A DNA stretch of 22,653 bases from an uncultured Lachnospiraceae bacterium (GCA_905197485.1 CAJJYZ010000037.1:1-22653); one strand, 5' to 3'; numbered from the stretch's first letter, positions 7,248-13,739 are shown. Notes: a model not told the origin generated them from the sequence alone. A program made the numbers and translations.

Positions 7248-7784
7248 ATGTTAAACACAACGCAAGCGGCTGCCATTCAGCAATCCGGGCATATACGCTT
7301 AGGAGACCCTTACACGTTACAATTCAACCTGGAGATTTCCCGGGAAAGCATGTTAGATTTCTTGAAATATCTAACAGGAAATCAGATACTTCGAACTCCC
7401 ACACCTTTCGAGTCCCATAGCGCGGAAGTCTCGTCCGACTCGCTCGAATCTAAAATTGCATCCATCATTCAGGAAATCGGAATTCCGGCTCATATCATGG
7501 GTTACCGTTATCTGAAAGACGCCATCGCACTTTCTATCGAAGACAGCGAATGCATCAATGCTATTACCAAAATCGTTTACCCGGAAGTCGCATCCAAAAA
7601 TAATACGACTGCAAGCCGCGTAGAACGCGCTATCCGCCATGCTATCGAAGTCGCATGGAGCAGAGGAAACACAGAAGTTCTTGACCGCTTCTTTGGATAC
7701 ACCATCAATCCTTCAGCAGGGAGACCGACAAATTCAGAGTTCATTGCTCTTATCGCTGACGGAATCCGAATGAAAAAATTCTAA
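7248..7784 (+). CDS. Spo0A DNA-binding-domain protein lacking the receiver domain
   Basis: A 178-residue protein. Residues about 65-178 match the C-terminal effector domain of Spo0A, the sporulation master regulator: IASIIQEIGIPAHIMGYRYL, then the recognition-helix region NTTASRVERAIRHAIEVAW (119-137), as in Bacillus Spo0A, and PTNSEFIALIAD near the end. Full Spo0A is about 267 residues with an N-terminal phosphoacceptor receiver. Here the first 64 residues are different, too short for a receiver, and show no DD...D...K pattern; I do not recognise them. It starts at ATG 7248 with AAGGAG 8 bases upstream, and the frame is intact, so it is a designed short protein rather than a broken gene. It should bind Spo0A-like sites without phosphorylation control and may compete with or modulate Spo0A (inference). 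It is transcribed alone. Confidence 0.92.
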   Translation: MLNTTQAAAIQQSGHIRLGDPYTLQFNLEISRESMLDFLKYLTGNQILRTPTPFESHSAEVSSDSLESKIASIIQEIGIPAHIMGYRYLKDAIALSIEDSECINAITKIVYPEVASKNNTTASRVERAIRHAIEVAWSRGNTEVLDRFFGYTINPSAGRPTNSEFIALIADGIRMKKF

Positions 7785-7815
7785 CAAATCACCGAACATC
7801 GAAAACACAACATAA

Positions 7816-7869
7816 AAAGTGTGTGTCAGAAAGCCCGAACTAAAATCCGTTCTTTCTAACACACACTTT
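7816..7869. terminator. Bidirectional terminator between the spo0A-like gene and the M24 peptidase gene
   Basis: AAAGTGTGTGT (7816-7826) pairs perfectly with ACACACACTTT (7859-7869). After one C/A mismatch the helix continues as AGAAAG/CTTTCT (7828-7833 with 7852-7857). On the minus strand the stem is followed by TTTTTAT, and on the plus strand by GCTTTTAT, so it can stop both converging genes. Confidence 0.85.
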
Positions 7870-7887
7870 GCTTTTATAGTATGAAAT

Positions 7888-8976
7888 TTATTCTTCAGGT
7901 ACTACAATTAAGTCTTTTGTATAGTGGTTCAATACTTCGCATCCATCCTCTGTAATGATTACAAGGTCTTCGATACGAACACCGATTTCTTCATCTGGTA
8001 AGTAGATACCCGGCTCGATTGAGAAGCACTGTCCAACCTGAATGATATCTTCGTTTACAGAAGAAACATCACCGAACTCATGGTCTTCCATACCGATAGA
8101 ATGACCTGTTCTATGTGTAAAGTATTTTCCGAAGCCTTTTTCTTCGATGTAGTTTCTACATGCAAGGTCAACGTCGCACATTCTGTTGCCTGGTTTTGCT
8201 GCTGCAATACCTCTTAACTGCGCTTCTTTTACAACTTCGTATACTTCTCTTGCTCTGTCAGATACTTCTCCGATAAATACTGTTCTTGTCATATCTGAGC
8301 AGTAGTTATTTAAAATACCACCGATATCGAGAACTACAGAATCTCCACGTTTTCCTTTTGTGTTGTCTGTTACGTGGTGTGGGTCAGCTCCTGATTTCCC
8401 ATATCCTGTGATTGGGTCAAATGATACGTCAGAGTGTCCTGTTTTTGCATACATATCACGAACGATTGCGTTCAATTCAAGCTCTGTATATCCTTTTACT
8501 ACGAGCGGAACTAACTGCTCCATAATCTTATCGTTCTCTAAAGAAGCTTTTCTCATTAATTCCTGTTCGTGCTCATCTTTAATCATTCTTACATAGTCAA
8601 CGATAGGAGAACCGTTTACAAACTTGCTTCCTGCGCCTAATTCCATAAGTCTTAATAAGAATCTTGCCGGCCATGTCTTATCTACACCAACTGTTTTGTC
8701 TTTCTCTACAAACTGGCTTAAGATTTCTACTCCGTCCTGAACATCGTTGTACCAAACTAATTCTACTCCAAGGTCTTCTTCCTGTGGGAATAATTCGTTG
8801 ATTACCATCTTGTGGTTACCGTTTACATTTAAGTAAAGAGCTAAAAGTCTCTCGCCTGGTGCAATCTTCTTACCTACTAAGTAGTAGATTGCTAATGGGT
8901 CAGAGATAATGAGCTGTGGTACTTCATGCTCCTCCATAGATTTTAAGATTCTTCCTAATTTGCCTGCATCCATCAT
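7888..8976 (-). CDS. M24-family aminopeptidase (Xaa-Pro peptidase type)
   Basis: A 362-residue cytoplasmic 'pita-bread' metallopeptidase related to Xaa-Pro aminopeptidase/prolidase. It has an N-terminal creatinase-like domain (about 1-130) and a catalytic domain with all five metal ligands: Asp217 (VLDIGG), Asp228 (SDMTRT), His292 (TGHSIG), Glu321 (SIEPGIY) and Glu336 (VRIEDLV). The ATG at 8976, immediately followed by a second ATG, has GAGGAGG 9 bases upstream and a perfect promoter upstream. An in-frame ATG at 9066 would add 30 basic residues and precede the promoter, so it is rejected. It ends at the shared terminator and forms a single-gene unit. Exact dipeptide specificity is not evident. 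Confidence 0.92.
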   Translation of the reverse strand: MMDAGKLGRILKSMEEHEVPQLIISDPLAIYYLVGKKIAPGERLLALYLNVNGNHKMVINELFPQEEDLGVELVWYNDVQDGVEILSQFVEKDKTVGVDKTWPARFLLRLMELGAGSKFVNGSPIVDYVRMIKDEHEQELMRKASLENDKIMEQLVPLVVKGYTELELNAIVRDMYAKTGHSDVSFDPITGYGKSGADPHHVTDNTKGKRGDSVVLDIGGILNNYCSDMTRTVFIGEVSDRAREVYEVVKEAQLRGIAAAKPGNRMCDVDLACRNYIEEKGFGKYFTHRTGHSIGMEDHEFGDVSSVNEDIIQVGQCFSIEPGIYLPDEEIGVRIEDLVIITEDGCEVLNHYTKDLIVVPEE

Positions 8977-9001
8977 TGTAGTATGCCTCCTCTTTTTTGT
9001 T

Positions 9002-9015
9002 GTGTGTTTCCACAC
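9002..9015 (-). other. Small GAAA-tetraloop hairpin in the peptidase leader
   Basis: GTGTG-GAAA-CACAC on the minus strand gives a 5-bp stem closed by a GNRA tetraloop, located near the 5' end of the short leader and about 25-40 bases upstream of the start codon. It may stabilise the mRNA. Its function is unproven. Confidence 0.4.
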
Positions 9016-9024
9016 GCTATCCTT

Positions 9025-9053
9025 ATTATATTCTCGATTCCATACTCTGTCAA
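9025..9053 (-). promoter_or_regulatory. Consensus promoter of the M24 peptidase gene
   Basis: TTGACA (9048-9053) and TATAAT (9025-9030) are spaced exactly 17 bases apart on the minus strand, both hexamers perfect. The -35 overlaps the stop codon of the ECF S-component gene (9050-9052), so the peptidase is transcribed independently of, and possibly also by read-through from, the upstream vitamin operon. Confidence 0.88.
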
Positions 9054-9538
9054 TACGATTGAACAAGCCTGCTCACAATATTATAAATCGGCTTAAACAG
9101 CACTAAAATAATCACAAAATTTCCCAATCCATGGAAAATATCAAATAGAATTCCGGCCGTCCACCAGGCGATTCCGGCTCCGATTCCCCCGGCTATCGCA
9201 TACGGTATCGCACACAGAGCGCCGAAGGAAAGTCCAAAGCATCCTCCTACGATTGCCCAGACCACTACACTTTGGTTTTTCTTCATGATACGGACAATAA
9301 AATACAGAATCGTCCACACATACAGATACATTATCCACCAGACGCCGAATCCGTAAAAGATTCCCTCTAAAAGCGCAAATGTATAAATGATAACCAGTGT
9401 CTTTCTCTTGAGAAGAAGTGTAAACACAATAATCAAAATGGTAACCGGTTCAATGTTCGGCAAAAACCCAAAGGCTACCTGCAAGACAAATAATACAGCC
9501 GCAAGTAAACCGCAAAGTACAACATCCTTTGTTTTCAC
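9050..9538 (-). CDS. ECF transporter S component, predicted cobalamin-specific (GTG start)
   Basis: A 162-residue hydrophobic protein with about six membrane segments (roughly residues 6-24, 32-45, 47-66, 68-86, 93-116, 118-148) and short polar termini, the build of the substrate-binding S subunit of energy-coupling-factor importers. The FLPNIEPVTIL stretch after helix 1 is typical of this group. No EcfA/EcfT genes are near, so it would use a shared module encoded elsewhere (group II). The start is GTG 9538, because no in-frame ATG lies near the N-terminus; its Shine-Dalgarno is weak (GAGGCGGG overlapping the stop of the upstream gene, 16-base gap). Placement behind a cobalamin riboswitch and a DUF4430 gene points to vitamin B12 or a precursor as substrate (inference). 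Confidence 0.85.
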   Translation of the reverse strand: MKTKDVVLCGLLAAVLFVLQVAFGFLPNIEPVTILIIVFTLLLKRKTLVIIYTFALLEGIFYGFGVWWIMYLYVWTILYFIVRIMKKNQSVVVWAIVGGCFGLSFGALCAIPYAIAGGIGAGIAWWTAGILFDIFHGLGNFVIILVLFKPIYNIVSRLVQSY

Positions 9539-9554
9539 TTCGTAATCCCGCCTC

Positions 9555-9971
9555 TTATTCTCCTACTGTATAGATGATTTCAAATTCATCGCCATCTGCA
9601 ACCGGCTGCTCTGCGATTCCATAATTGCAGTATTCACCGTTTACTGTGAATCCCCAGTATGCGCCGTCTTTTTCAAAAACTGCCTTTTCACCATTCACTG
9701 TATCAACCATCAATCCATACTCGCCCTCTGTTCCGGAATAAGTGAGTCCTTCTTCCTTAGCATCGTCCATCGCTTCCTGCAGATATTCTGCATCTGTATG
9801 AATCTCATATTCTGTTTTCTTGCCTTCTTCATTTACGACCGTAATCCCTACTTCTTTTGCTCCCTGCTGTGTCTCAGGACGTGTAAAGAAATACACTGCT
9901 CCGAGAATTGCAACCACTGCAATAAATGCTGCTACGCCCCAAATGACTTTTTTGTTTTGTTTCTTTTCCAT
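9555..9971 (-). CDS. Membrane-anchored DUF4430 protein, candidate cobalamin-binding partner
   Basis: A 138-residue protein with a basic N-terminus (KKQNKK), one membrane segment (about 9-29) and an extracellular domain of about 105 residues. Residues about 62-137 fit DUF4430, a fold related to the C-terminal domain of transcobalamin/intrinsic factor; YWGFTVNGEYCNYGIAEQ and the ending VADGDEFEIIYTV are typical. There is no lipobox cysteine, so it is anchored by the uncleaved helix or cleaved by signal peptidase I. The start is ATG 9971 with AGGAG 8 bases upstream. It is the first gene after the cobalamin riboswitch and is followed after 16 bases by the S component. The likely role is capturing corrinoids at the surface for the importer (inference). 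Confidence 0.87.
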   Translation of the reverse strand: MEKKQNKKVIWGVAAFIAVVAILGAVYFFTRPETQQGAKEVGITVVNEEGKKTEYEIHTDAEYLQEAMDDAKEEGLTYSGTEGEYGLMVDTVNGEKAVFEKDGAYWGFTVNGEYCNYGIAEQPVADGDEFEIIYTVGE

Positions 9972-10021
9972 TGTTTTTTCTCCTATTCTTTCATCCTAAA
10001 AATATTTGATTTGGGATTCTT

Positions 10022-10195
10022 ATATATGGCAGGTCTCCTGGCTCCGCTTCATTCTTATAGACCCTTCCCGGCAATCGTGCTCCTTGCCAGTGGTTATTGC
10101 CTCATCGTCCGCGTTACAGTAGAGGTGACTGCTCCGGTCTCGCACCGGATTCCCTATTAATGCTTCCCGAAATTCCTCGGGTTGCAGCCATATAT
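10022..10195 (-). ncRNA. Cobalamin (adenosylcobalamin-type) riboswitch
   Basis: The minus strand carries the conserved B12 box AGCCAGGAGACCTGCC (10028-10043). Upstream of it are the core blocks AATAGGGAA, CCGGTG...ACCGG, ACTGTAA, CCACTGG and GGGAAGG in the usual order. The closing P1 helix is visible as GCCATATA (10187-10194 region) pairing with TATATGGC (10023-10030). It lies about 50 bases upstream of the DUF4430 start codon. I see no strong terminator between aptamer and gene, so control may be at translation initiation: bound cobalamin would shut down expression of the uptake genes. Identification of the aptamer is firm; the mechanism is inference. Confidence 0.96.
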
Positions 10196-10317
10196 TTCCC
10201 GTTATTTAGTTACCTATCTATTCTATAAGGTTTTACGAATAAAATCCAGTCATTTTTTCAAATCTGCTTATTTTTATGTTATTCGTATTATTTTTAATGT
10301 TTATCATTAAATTATCA

Positions 10318-10346
10318 TTGACTAACATTAATTATAATGCTATATA
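10318..10346 (+). promoter_or_regulatory. Promoter of the DUF2975-XRE pair
   Basis: TTGACT (10318-10323) and TATATA (10341-10346) are 17 bases apart, each one base from consensus, about 58 bases upstream of the start codon. A perfect TATAAT at 10333-10338 also exists but has no matching -35. Confidence 0.62.
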
Positions 10347-10347
10347 T

Positions 10348-10369
10348 AAAGTATAAAAGATAATACTTT
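10348..10369. promoter_or_regulatory. Inverted repeat at the predicted start site, possible autoregulatory operator
   Basis: AAAGTAT (10348-10354) and ATACTTT (10363-10369) form a perfect 7-bp inverted repeat with an 8-base spacer, across the expected transcription start of the DUF2975-XRE operon. The downstream XRE protein is the natural candidate to bind it, as small Cro/CI-type regulators often autoregulate (inference). Confidence 0.42.
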
Positions 10370-10403
10370 TCACACATGGTTTCTTTATCGAGGAGGTATG
10401 AGT

Positions 10404-10877
10404 ATGAACGAAAATGATTTTACAACGAATATAAAACCTAAAGAAAAAAGAGGCTTTTCAAAGCAATTTCGGTATTTACTGAACTGTGTCATCTGGCTAA
10501 CAGCAATGATTAGCATTATAGGTATTGGCTACATTGTATCGGTGTTTATAGAAATACCAAAGGGTGAATCCGGCTGGGCAACTTTTATTTCCAATCTTCT
10601 GTTTTTTATTTCTATATTATGTTGTAATATTTGTTGTATGGAAATAAAATCAACCCAAAAACTTTTTTCAAAAAAGCTTGCCTTTTTCATTCATTTTATC
10701 GGTATCCTTCAAATAATTGCTTCTGCAATTCACCCACTCCTCGGTCAAGATACCGGTTTTACATTGCTTGTATTTTTTGATGGAAATACGTTTACTATCG
10801 GACTGCTTATTTTCTTATTCGGAAGCCTTTTAAAAGAAGCATATTCTATGCAAAATGAAATTGATGAAATACTTTAG
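10404..10877 (+). CDS. DUF2975 family membrane protein
   Basis: A 157-residue membrane protein of unknown function. Four hydrophobic segments are visible (about 27-50, 60-78, 93-110, 126-146), with a basic N-terminal tail (KPKEKRGFSKQFR) and an acidic cytoplasmic C-terminus (LLKEAYSMQNEIDEIL), the usual build of DUF2975 proteins. The start at ATG 10404 is preferred because GAGGAGG lies 7 bases upstream; the ATG at 10398 is only one base from it. The next gene, a small XRE regulator, begins 9 bases after its stop. This pairing is common in Firmicutes and suggests a membrane protein working with, or controlled by, its partner regulator. The actual role is unknown. Confidence 0.86.
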   Translation: MNENDFTTNIKPKEKRGFSKQFRYLLNCVIWLTAMISIIGIGYIVSVFIEIPKGESGWATFISNLLFFISILCCNICCMEIKSTQKLFSKKLAFFIHFIGILQIIASAIHPLLGQDTGFTLLVFFDGNTFTIGLLIFLFGSLLKEAYSMQNEIDEIL

Positions 10878-10886
10878 GTGATGACT

Positions 10887-11096
10887 ATGGCTATTATATT
10901 AAGATTAGACCGCGTGATGGCGGATAGAAAAATGTCGCTAAATGAACTGACTGACAAGGTTGGAATCTCCAACGTGAATCTCTCCAAGATAAAAACCGGA
11001 AAGGTAAGCGCGATTCGATTTTCTACGCTAAACGCTATCTGTGATGTGCTGGATTGTCAGCCGGGAGACATATTGGAATTTACTAGAGAAGAATAA
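10887..11096 (+). CDS. Small XRE (Cro/CI-type) helix-turn-helix regulator
   Basis: A 69-residue DNA-binding protein that is essentially one helix-turn-helix domain (about 16-58: MSLNELTDKVGISNVNLSKI, then a wing-like end CQPGDILEF). It belongs to the short YozG-like group usually found directly behind DUF2975 genes. I choose ATG 10887: AGGTGA overlapping the upstream stop serves as the Shine-Dalgarno, and MAIILRLDRVMADRKMS is the family start. GTG 10878 and ATG 10881 are possible but would add three residues. Translation is probably coupled to the DUF2975 gene. It likely autoregulates the pair. Confidence 0.9.
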   Translation: MAIILRLDRVMADRKMSLNELTDKVGISNVNLSKIKTGKVSAIRFSTLNAICDVLDCQPGDILEFTREE

Positions 11097-11117
11097 ATAT
11101 TCCCTCCTTTTCTTTAT

Positions 11118-11137
11118 TATATCGCTACAGCGATATA
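11118..11137. repeat. Perfect 20-bp palindrome downstream of the XRE gene
   Basis: TATATCGCTACAGCGATATA has 9-bp arms separated by only two bases. It lies between the XRE stop and the terminator. The 2-base loop is awkward for an RNA hairpin, so a dimeric protein-binding site is at least as likely. The function is unknown. Confidence 0.45.
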
Positions 11138-11145
11138 TACACAAC

Positions 11146-11176
11146 AAAAAGCACCGGATTTTTTCCGATGCTTTTT
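11146..11176. terminator. Bidirectional terminator between the XRE gene and the feo operon
   Basis: AAAAAGCA (11146-11153) pairs with TGCTTTTT (11169-11176). After one C/A mismatch, CGGA pairs with TCCG (11155-11158 with 11164-11167), with a 5-base T loop. T-runs flank the stem on both strands, so it can end transcription of both the rightward DUF2975-XRE pair and the leftward feo operon. Confidence 0.85.
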
Positions 11177-11207
11177 GCAAATGAGATTTTATATGAAAAT
11201 GTATGTA

Positions 11208-11366
11208 CTACTTTGTTTCTGAACTGCATCCGCAGCTACAATGTGAACAGTTTCCTCCGGAAGGACACCCGATACATTTCGTTCCGTTTTTCTTCGCTTT
11301 TATTATATAAGCGACTGCAGCTCCTACTGCCAGGAGGATGATTCCTCCCACAATAATATTCGCCAT
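11208..11366 (-). CDS. FeoB-associated Cys-rich membrane protein
   Basis: A 52-residue protein: a membrane helix (about residues 3-22, IIVGGIILLAVGAAVAY), a basic stretch (KAKKNGTK), then a cysteine-rich tail with Cys31, 34, 40, 43, 45 and 47. This is the form of the small Cys-rich proteins commonly encoded next to feoB in Firmicutes; a role in handling Fe(II) or assisting FeoB is assumed in the literature but not settled. It starts at ATG 11366, with GAGGTGG 5 bases upstream, 20 bases after the feoB stop. It is therefore the third gene of feoAB, and it ends just before the bidirectional terminator. Confidence 0.9.
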   Translation of the reverse strand: MANIIVGGIILLAVGAAVAYIIKAKKNGTKCIGCPSGGNCSHCSCGCSSETK

Positions 11367-11386
11367 TATTTCCACCTCTTTTACTC

Positions 11387-13381
11387 TTAACTTAGTTTAT
11401 ATTCTGCCGCAAATCCTGCATGTTTCTTACGAATTAACACAATGAGAACAAGCGACATCACCGCTACCGCAATCAATCCCGGAATAAATCCTGCCCCGAC
11501 TGTTCCGGTTGTAAGAAGCGTACCTATCTGATATACGAAAAATGCTACGCTATATCCGGTACCAAATTGTAATGCGATTCCTCCCCACAGCCATTTTCTA
11601 TCCTGCATCTCGGAGTTCATAGCTCCAATCGCCGCAAAGCATGGCGGCGTGTAGAGATTAAACACTAAGTATGCAAGCGCCGCAGCTTTTGTCAAGCCCA
11701 TCACTGCCGCGACTTCATTTCCACTTCCCACGAGCGCAAAGTCTTCTGTATTGATGAGATTCGTGATTCCATAGACTACCGCAAGGGTGCCGACAACATT
11801 CTCCTTCGCAATAAATCCTGTAATTGCGGCTGCGGCAAGCTGCCACACACCAAAACCAAGCGGAATCAAAAGTATTGCAAACGGAGTTGCGATAGATGCC
11901 AGGATAGAGCTATGTTCCATTCCTTCTTCCACAACCTGCAGATTCCATGTAAATGTCTGCATGATTTGGACTACCGCATTGCACACAAGAATAATCGTTG
12001 CCGCTTTTTTAATATAAGCCTTTCCGCGAGACAGCATAGAAAGTACCGCTCTTTTTAAACTCGGAATCTTGTATTCCGGAAGCTCGATAATGAAGAAAGA
12101 CTTCCTGAACTTCTGTCCTGTAATCGCCTTCACAAGCAACGCTCCCAGGAAAATAAGTCCAATTCCAACAAGGTACATCACCGGTCCAACCCAAGGGGCA
12201 TTCTTGAAAAACGCTCCGGCAAATAGTGCGATAACCGGAAGTTTTGCACCACATGGCATAAACGGTGTCAACATCGCCGTCGCTCTCCGCTCCCGTTCAT
12301 TTCGAATGGTACGACATGCCATGATTCCCGGGATTGCACATCCGGTTCCGATTACCATCGGAATCACTGATTTTCCCGATAATCCTACTCTTTTAAAGAT
12401 AGGGTCGAGAACAACCGTTGCCCTCGCCATATATCCGCAATCTTCCAAAAGTGCAATCAGGAAATACATCACCATGACGAGCGGCAGGAATCCCACAACA
12501 GCTCCTACACCTCCTATGATACCATCAACGAGAAGCGTCTGCAAGAACGGCGAAGCTCCTTCCACCTGCCCGGCAACCCATGTCTGGAACAGTTCAATCC
12601 ATCCGACAAGCCAGTCTGCAATCCACGTTCCTACTGTAGACTGTGAAATATAGAATACAAGGAACATAACTCCAGCAAAAATCGGAAGCCCGATGATTTT
12701 ATGCGTAATCATCTCATCAATTTTATCTTGAAAATTTCTATCCTTTGTAAAAACCTTTCGTTTTTCTACTTCTTTTACAATCCGATTTACAAAGTCAAAT
12801 CGCTTCCTGTCCGCCGCTTCTACTTCAGCCTTGTCCTGAAGATTTACTTCTCCCTGATGATATGGCGATTCCTGTTCCCGCCCATATTGCAAAGAAGCCT
12901 GTTCCACAACCTCTTTCAAGCCTTTATCTGTAGACGAAATAGAAACGGTTTCGATAACGGGACATCCCAATCGTTTTGATAAAAGTTTTGTATCGATGGA
13001 AGTTCCTTTCTTCGCATTCAAATCGCTCTTATTCAGCGCTATCACCATCGGAATTCCAAGTTCCAGAAGTTGTGTCGTGAAAAAAAGGCTTCGACTTAGG
13101 TTGGTCGCATCCACAATATTGATGATTACATCCGGATTTTCATTCTTCACATAACTACTTGTAATGCTCTCTTCCGATGTAAACGGGGACATAGAATAGG
13201 CGCCCGGAAGGTCCACTACCATCCGTTCATCCGCTCCACCCTGATACGTTTTCTTCATCGGACTTTCCTTTTTCTCTACCGTAACACCCGCCCAGTTTCC
13301 TACGCGTTCATTTTTTCCTGTCAATGCATTGTACATTGTCGTCTTCCCACTATTCGGGTTACCTGCCAAAGCAATTCTCAT
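11387..13381 (-). CDS. feoB: Ferrous iron transport protein B
   Basis: A 664-residue Fe(II) importer in the cytoplasmic membrane. The N-terminal G domain shows G1 GNPNSGKTT (7-15), the switch Thr34 (AGVTVE), G3 DLPG (57-60) and G4 NKSD (117-120). The helical GDI domain and a multi-helix permease follow, with Cys motifs GTGCAIPGIMACR and PCGAKLPV in the gate repeats and a later PPCFAAIG. The start is ATG 13381, with GGAGG 7 bases upstream; an in-frame ATG five codons earlier overlaps that Shine-Dalgarno. The length is normal for Firmicutes FeoB lacking the long C-terminal extension of E. coli. It is 42 bases after feoA. Confidence 0.97.
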   Translation of the reverse strand: MRIALAGNPNSGKTTMYNALTGKNERVGNWAGVTVEKKESPMKKTYQGGADERMVVDLPGAYSMSPFTSEESITSSYVKNENPDVIINIVDATNLSRSLFFTTQLLELGIPMVIALNKSDLNAKKGTSIDTKLLSKRLGCPVIETVSISSTDKGLKEVVEQASLQYGREQESPYHQGEVNLQDKAEVEAADRKRFDFVNRIVKEVEKRKVFTKDRNFQDKIDEMITHKIIGLPIFAGVMFLVFYISQSTVGTWIADWLVGWIELFQTWVAGQVEGASPFLQTLLVDGIIGGVGAVVGFLPLVMVMYFLIALLEDCGYMARATVVLDPIFKRVGLSGKSVIPMVIGTGCAIPGIMACRTIRNERERRATAMLTPFMPCGAKLPVIALFAGAFFKNAPWVGPVMYLVGIGLIFLGALLVKAITGQKFRKSFFIIELPEYKIPSLKRAVLSMLSRGKAYIKKAATIILVCNAVVQIMQTFTWNLQVVEEGMEHSSILASIATPFAILLIPLGFGVWQLAAAAITGFIAKENVVGTLAVVYGITNLINTEDFALVGSGNEVAAVMGLTKAAALAYLVFNLYTPPCFAAIGAMNSEMQDRKWLWGGIALQFGTGYSVAFFVYQIGTLLTTGTVGAGFIPGLIAVAVMSLVLIVLIRKKHAGFAAEYKLS

Positions 13382-13423
13382 GTTCTTTCCTCCCATAATT
13401 TTTTGTCAAACTATCAAACTCTC

Positions 13424-13639
13424 CTATGCGATAAGAATTGTGGAAGCCAGTTCATTGTCAATATTATATCTCCCATCCTTAATCGATACGACGCACCCAT
13501 TCTTTTTGCGTGAAACGACAGTGATTGTTTCTCCGCTATAGCACCCAAGCGAAAAGAGAAACGCATTCAGCTCCTCATCTTCTGTTCTAATATCTTTGAT
13601 AACATATTCTTCTCCTGCATTTACTTCCGTCAAATTCAT
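13424..13639 (-). CDS. feoA: FeoA domain protein
   Basis: A 71-residue cytoplasmic SH3-like protein that assists FeoB. The sequence (LNAFLFSLGCYSGETITVVSRKKNGCVVSIKDGRYNIDNELASTI, residues about 24-68, given here only for its pattern) follows the FeoA layout of a 'LGxxxGxxI' turn followed by beta strands and a final Asp-x-xx-A motif. It starts at ATG 13639 behind AAGGAAGG. It is the first gene of feoA-feoB-Cys-rich protein, under a strong promoter with iron-box-like sites upstream. Confidence 0.93.
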   Translation of the reverse strand: MNLTEVNAGEEYVIKDIRTEDEELNAFLFSLGCYSGETITVVSRKKNGCVVSIKDGRYNIDNELASTILIA

Positions 13640-13684
13640 GATACGCCTTCCTTCCTTATTTTGATAACCTCTTTCATTTATGAA

Positions 13685-13700
13685 GTTAGTATAAGCTAAC
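13685..13700. promoter_or_regulatory. Inverted repeat over the feoA -10
   Basis: GTTAG (13685-13689) and CTAAC (13696-13700) flank a 6-base spacer that contains most of the -10. The right half with its flank, GCTAACCCAA, resembles a DtxR/IdeR half-site (GCTAACCTAA), but the spacer is 5 bases longer than in the DtxR consensus. A metal-regulator site is possible but unproven. Confidence 0.4.
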
Positions 13701-13716
13701 CCAAGTCGTTTGTCAA
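13688..13716 (-). promoter_or_regulatory. feoAB promoter
   Basis: TTGACA (13711-13716) and TATACT (13688-13693) are spaced 17 bases apart on the minus strand, about 45 bases upstream of feoA. A perfect -35 and a near-perfect -10 make a strong promoter that would need repression, which fits the operator-like sites around it. Confidence 0.85.
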
Positions 13717-13724
13717 TCTATTTT

Positions 13725-13739
13725 TGATAATTATTCTCA
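13725..13739. promoter_or_regulatory. Fur box between feoA and the kinase-like gene
   Basis: TGATAATTATTCTCA matches the Bacillus 7-1-7 Fur box TGATAATnATTATCA at 13 of 14 defined positions. It lies 8 bases upstream of the feoA -35 and between two divergent promoters, so Fur with Fe(II) could control feoAB and perhaps the kinase-like gene. The related PerR and Zur boxes (TTATAAT... and TCGTAAT...) fit less well. Confidence 0.75.

Larger units (their letters stand above)
10201..10397. other. Intergenic region between the riboswitch and the DUF2975 gene
   Basis: This AT-rich region has no gene. It must contain the leftward riboswitch promoter: a TAGAAT-like -10 near 10218-10223 is visible on the minus strand but without a clear -35. 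It also contains the rightward promoter and operator-like repeat of the DUF2975-regulator pair, listed separately. Confidence 0.6.

Noticed and set aside
8977..9066. N-terminal extension of the M24 peptidase to an ATG at 9066
   Set aside because: It would run through the consensus promoter (9025-9053) and add 30 unlike residues; the ATG at 8976 has a strong ribosome binding site.
9972..10021. Intrinsic terminator as expression platform of the riboswitch
   Set aside because: Only a weak ATCC/GGAT pairing is visible and no stable GC stem followed by a U-run; control at translation is more plausible.
13681..13702. Classical DtxR/IdeR operator at feoA
   Set aside because: The half-sites are separated by 6 bases rather than the single central base of the consensus, so only a tentative dyad is reported.
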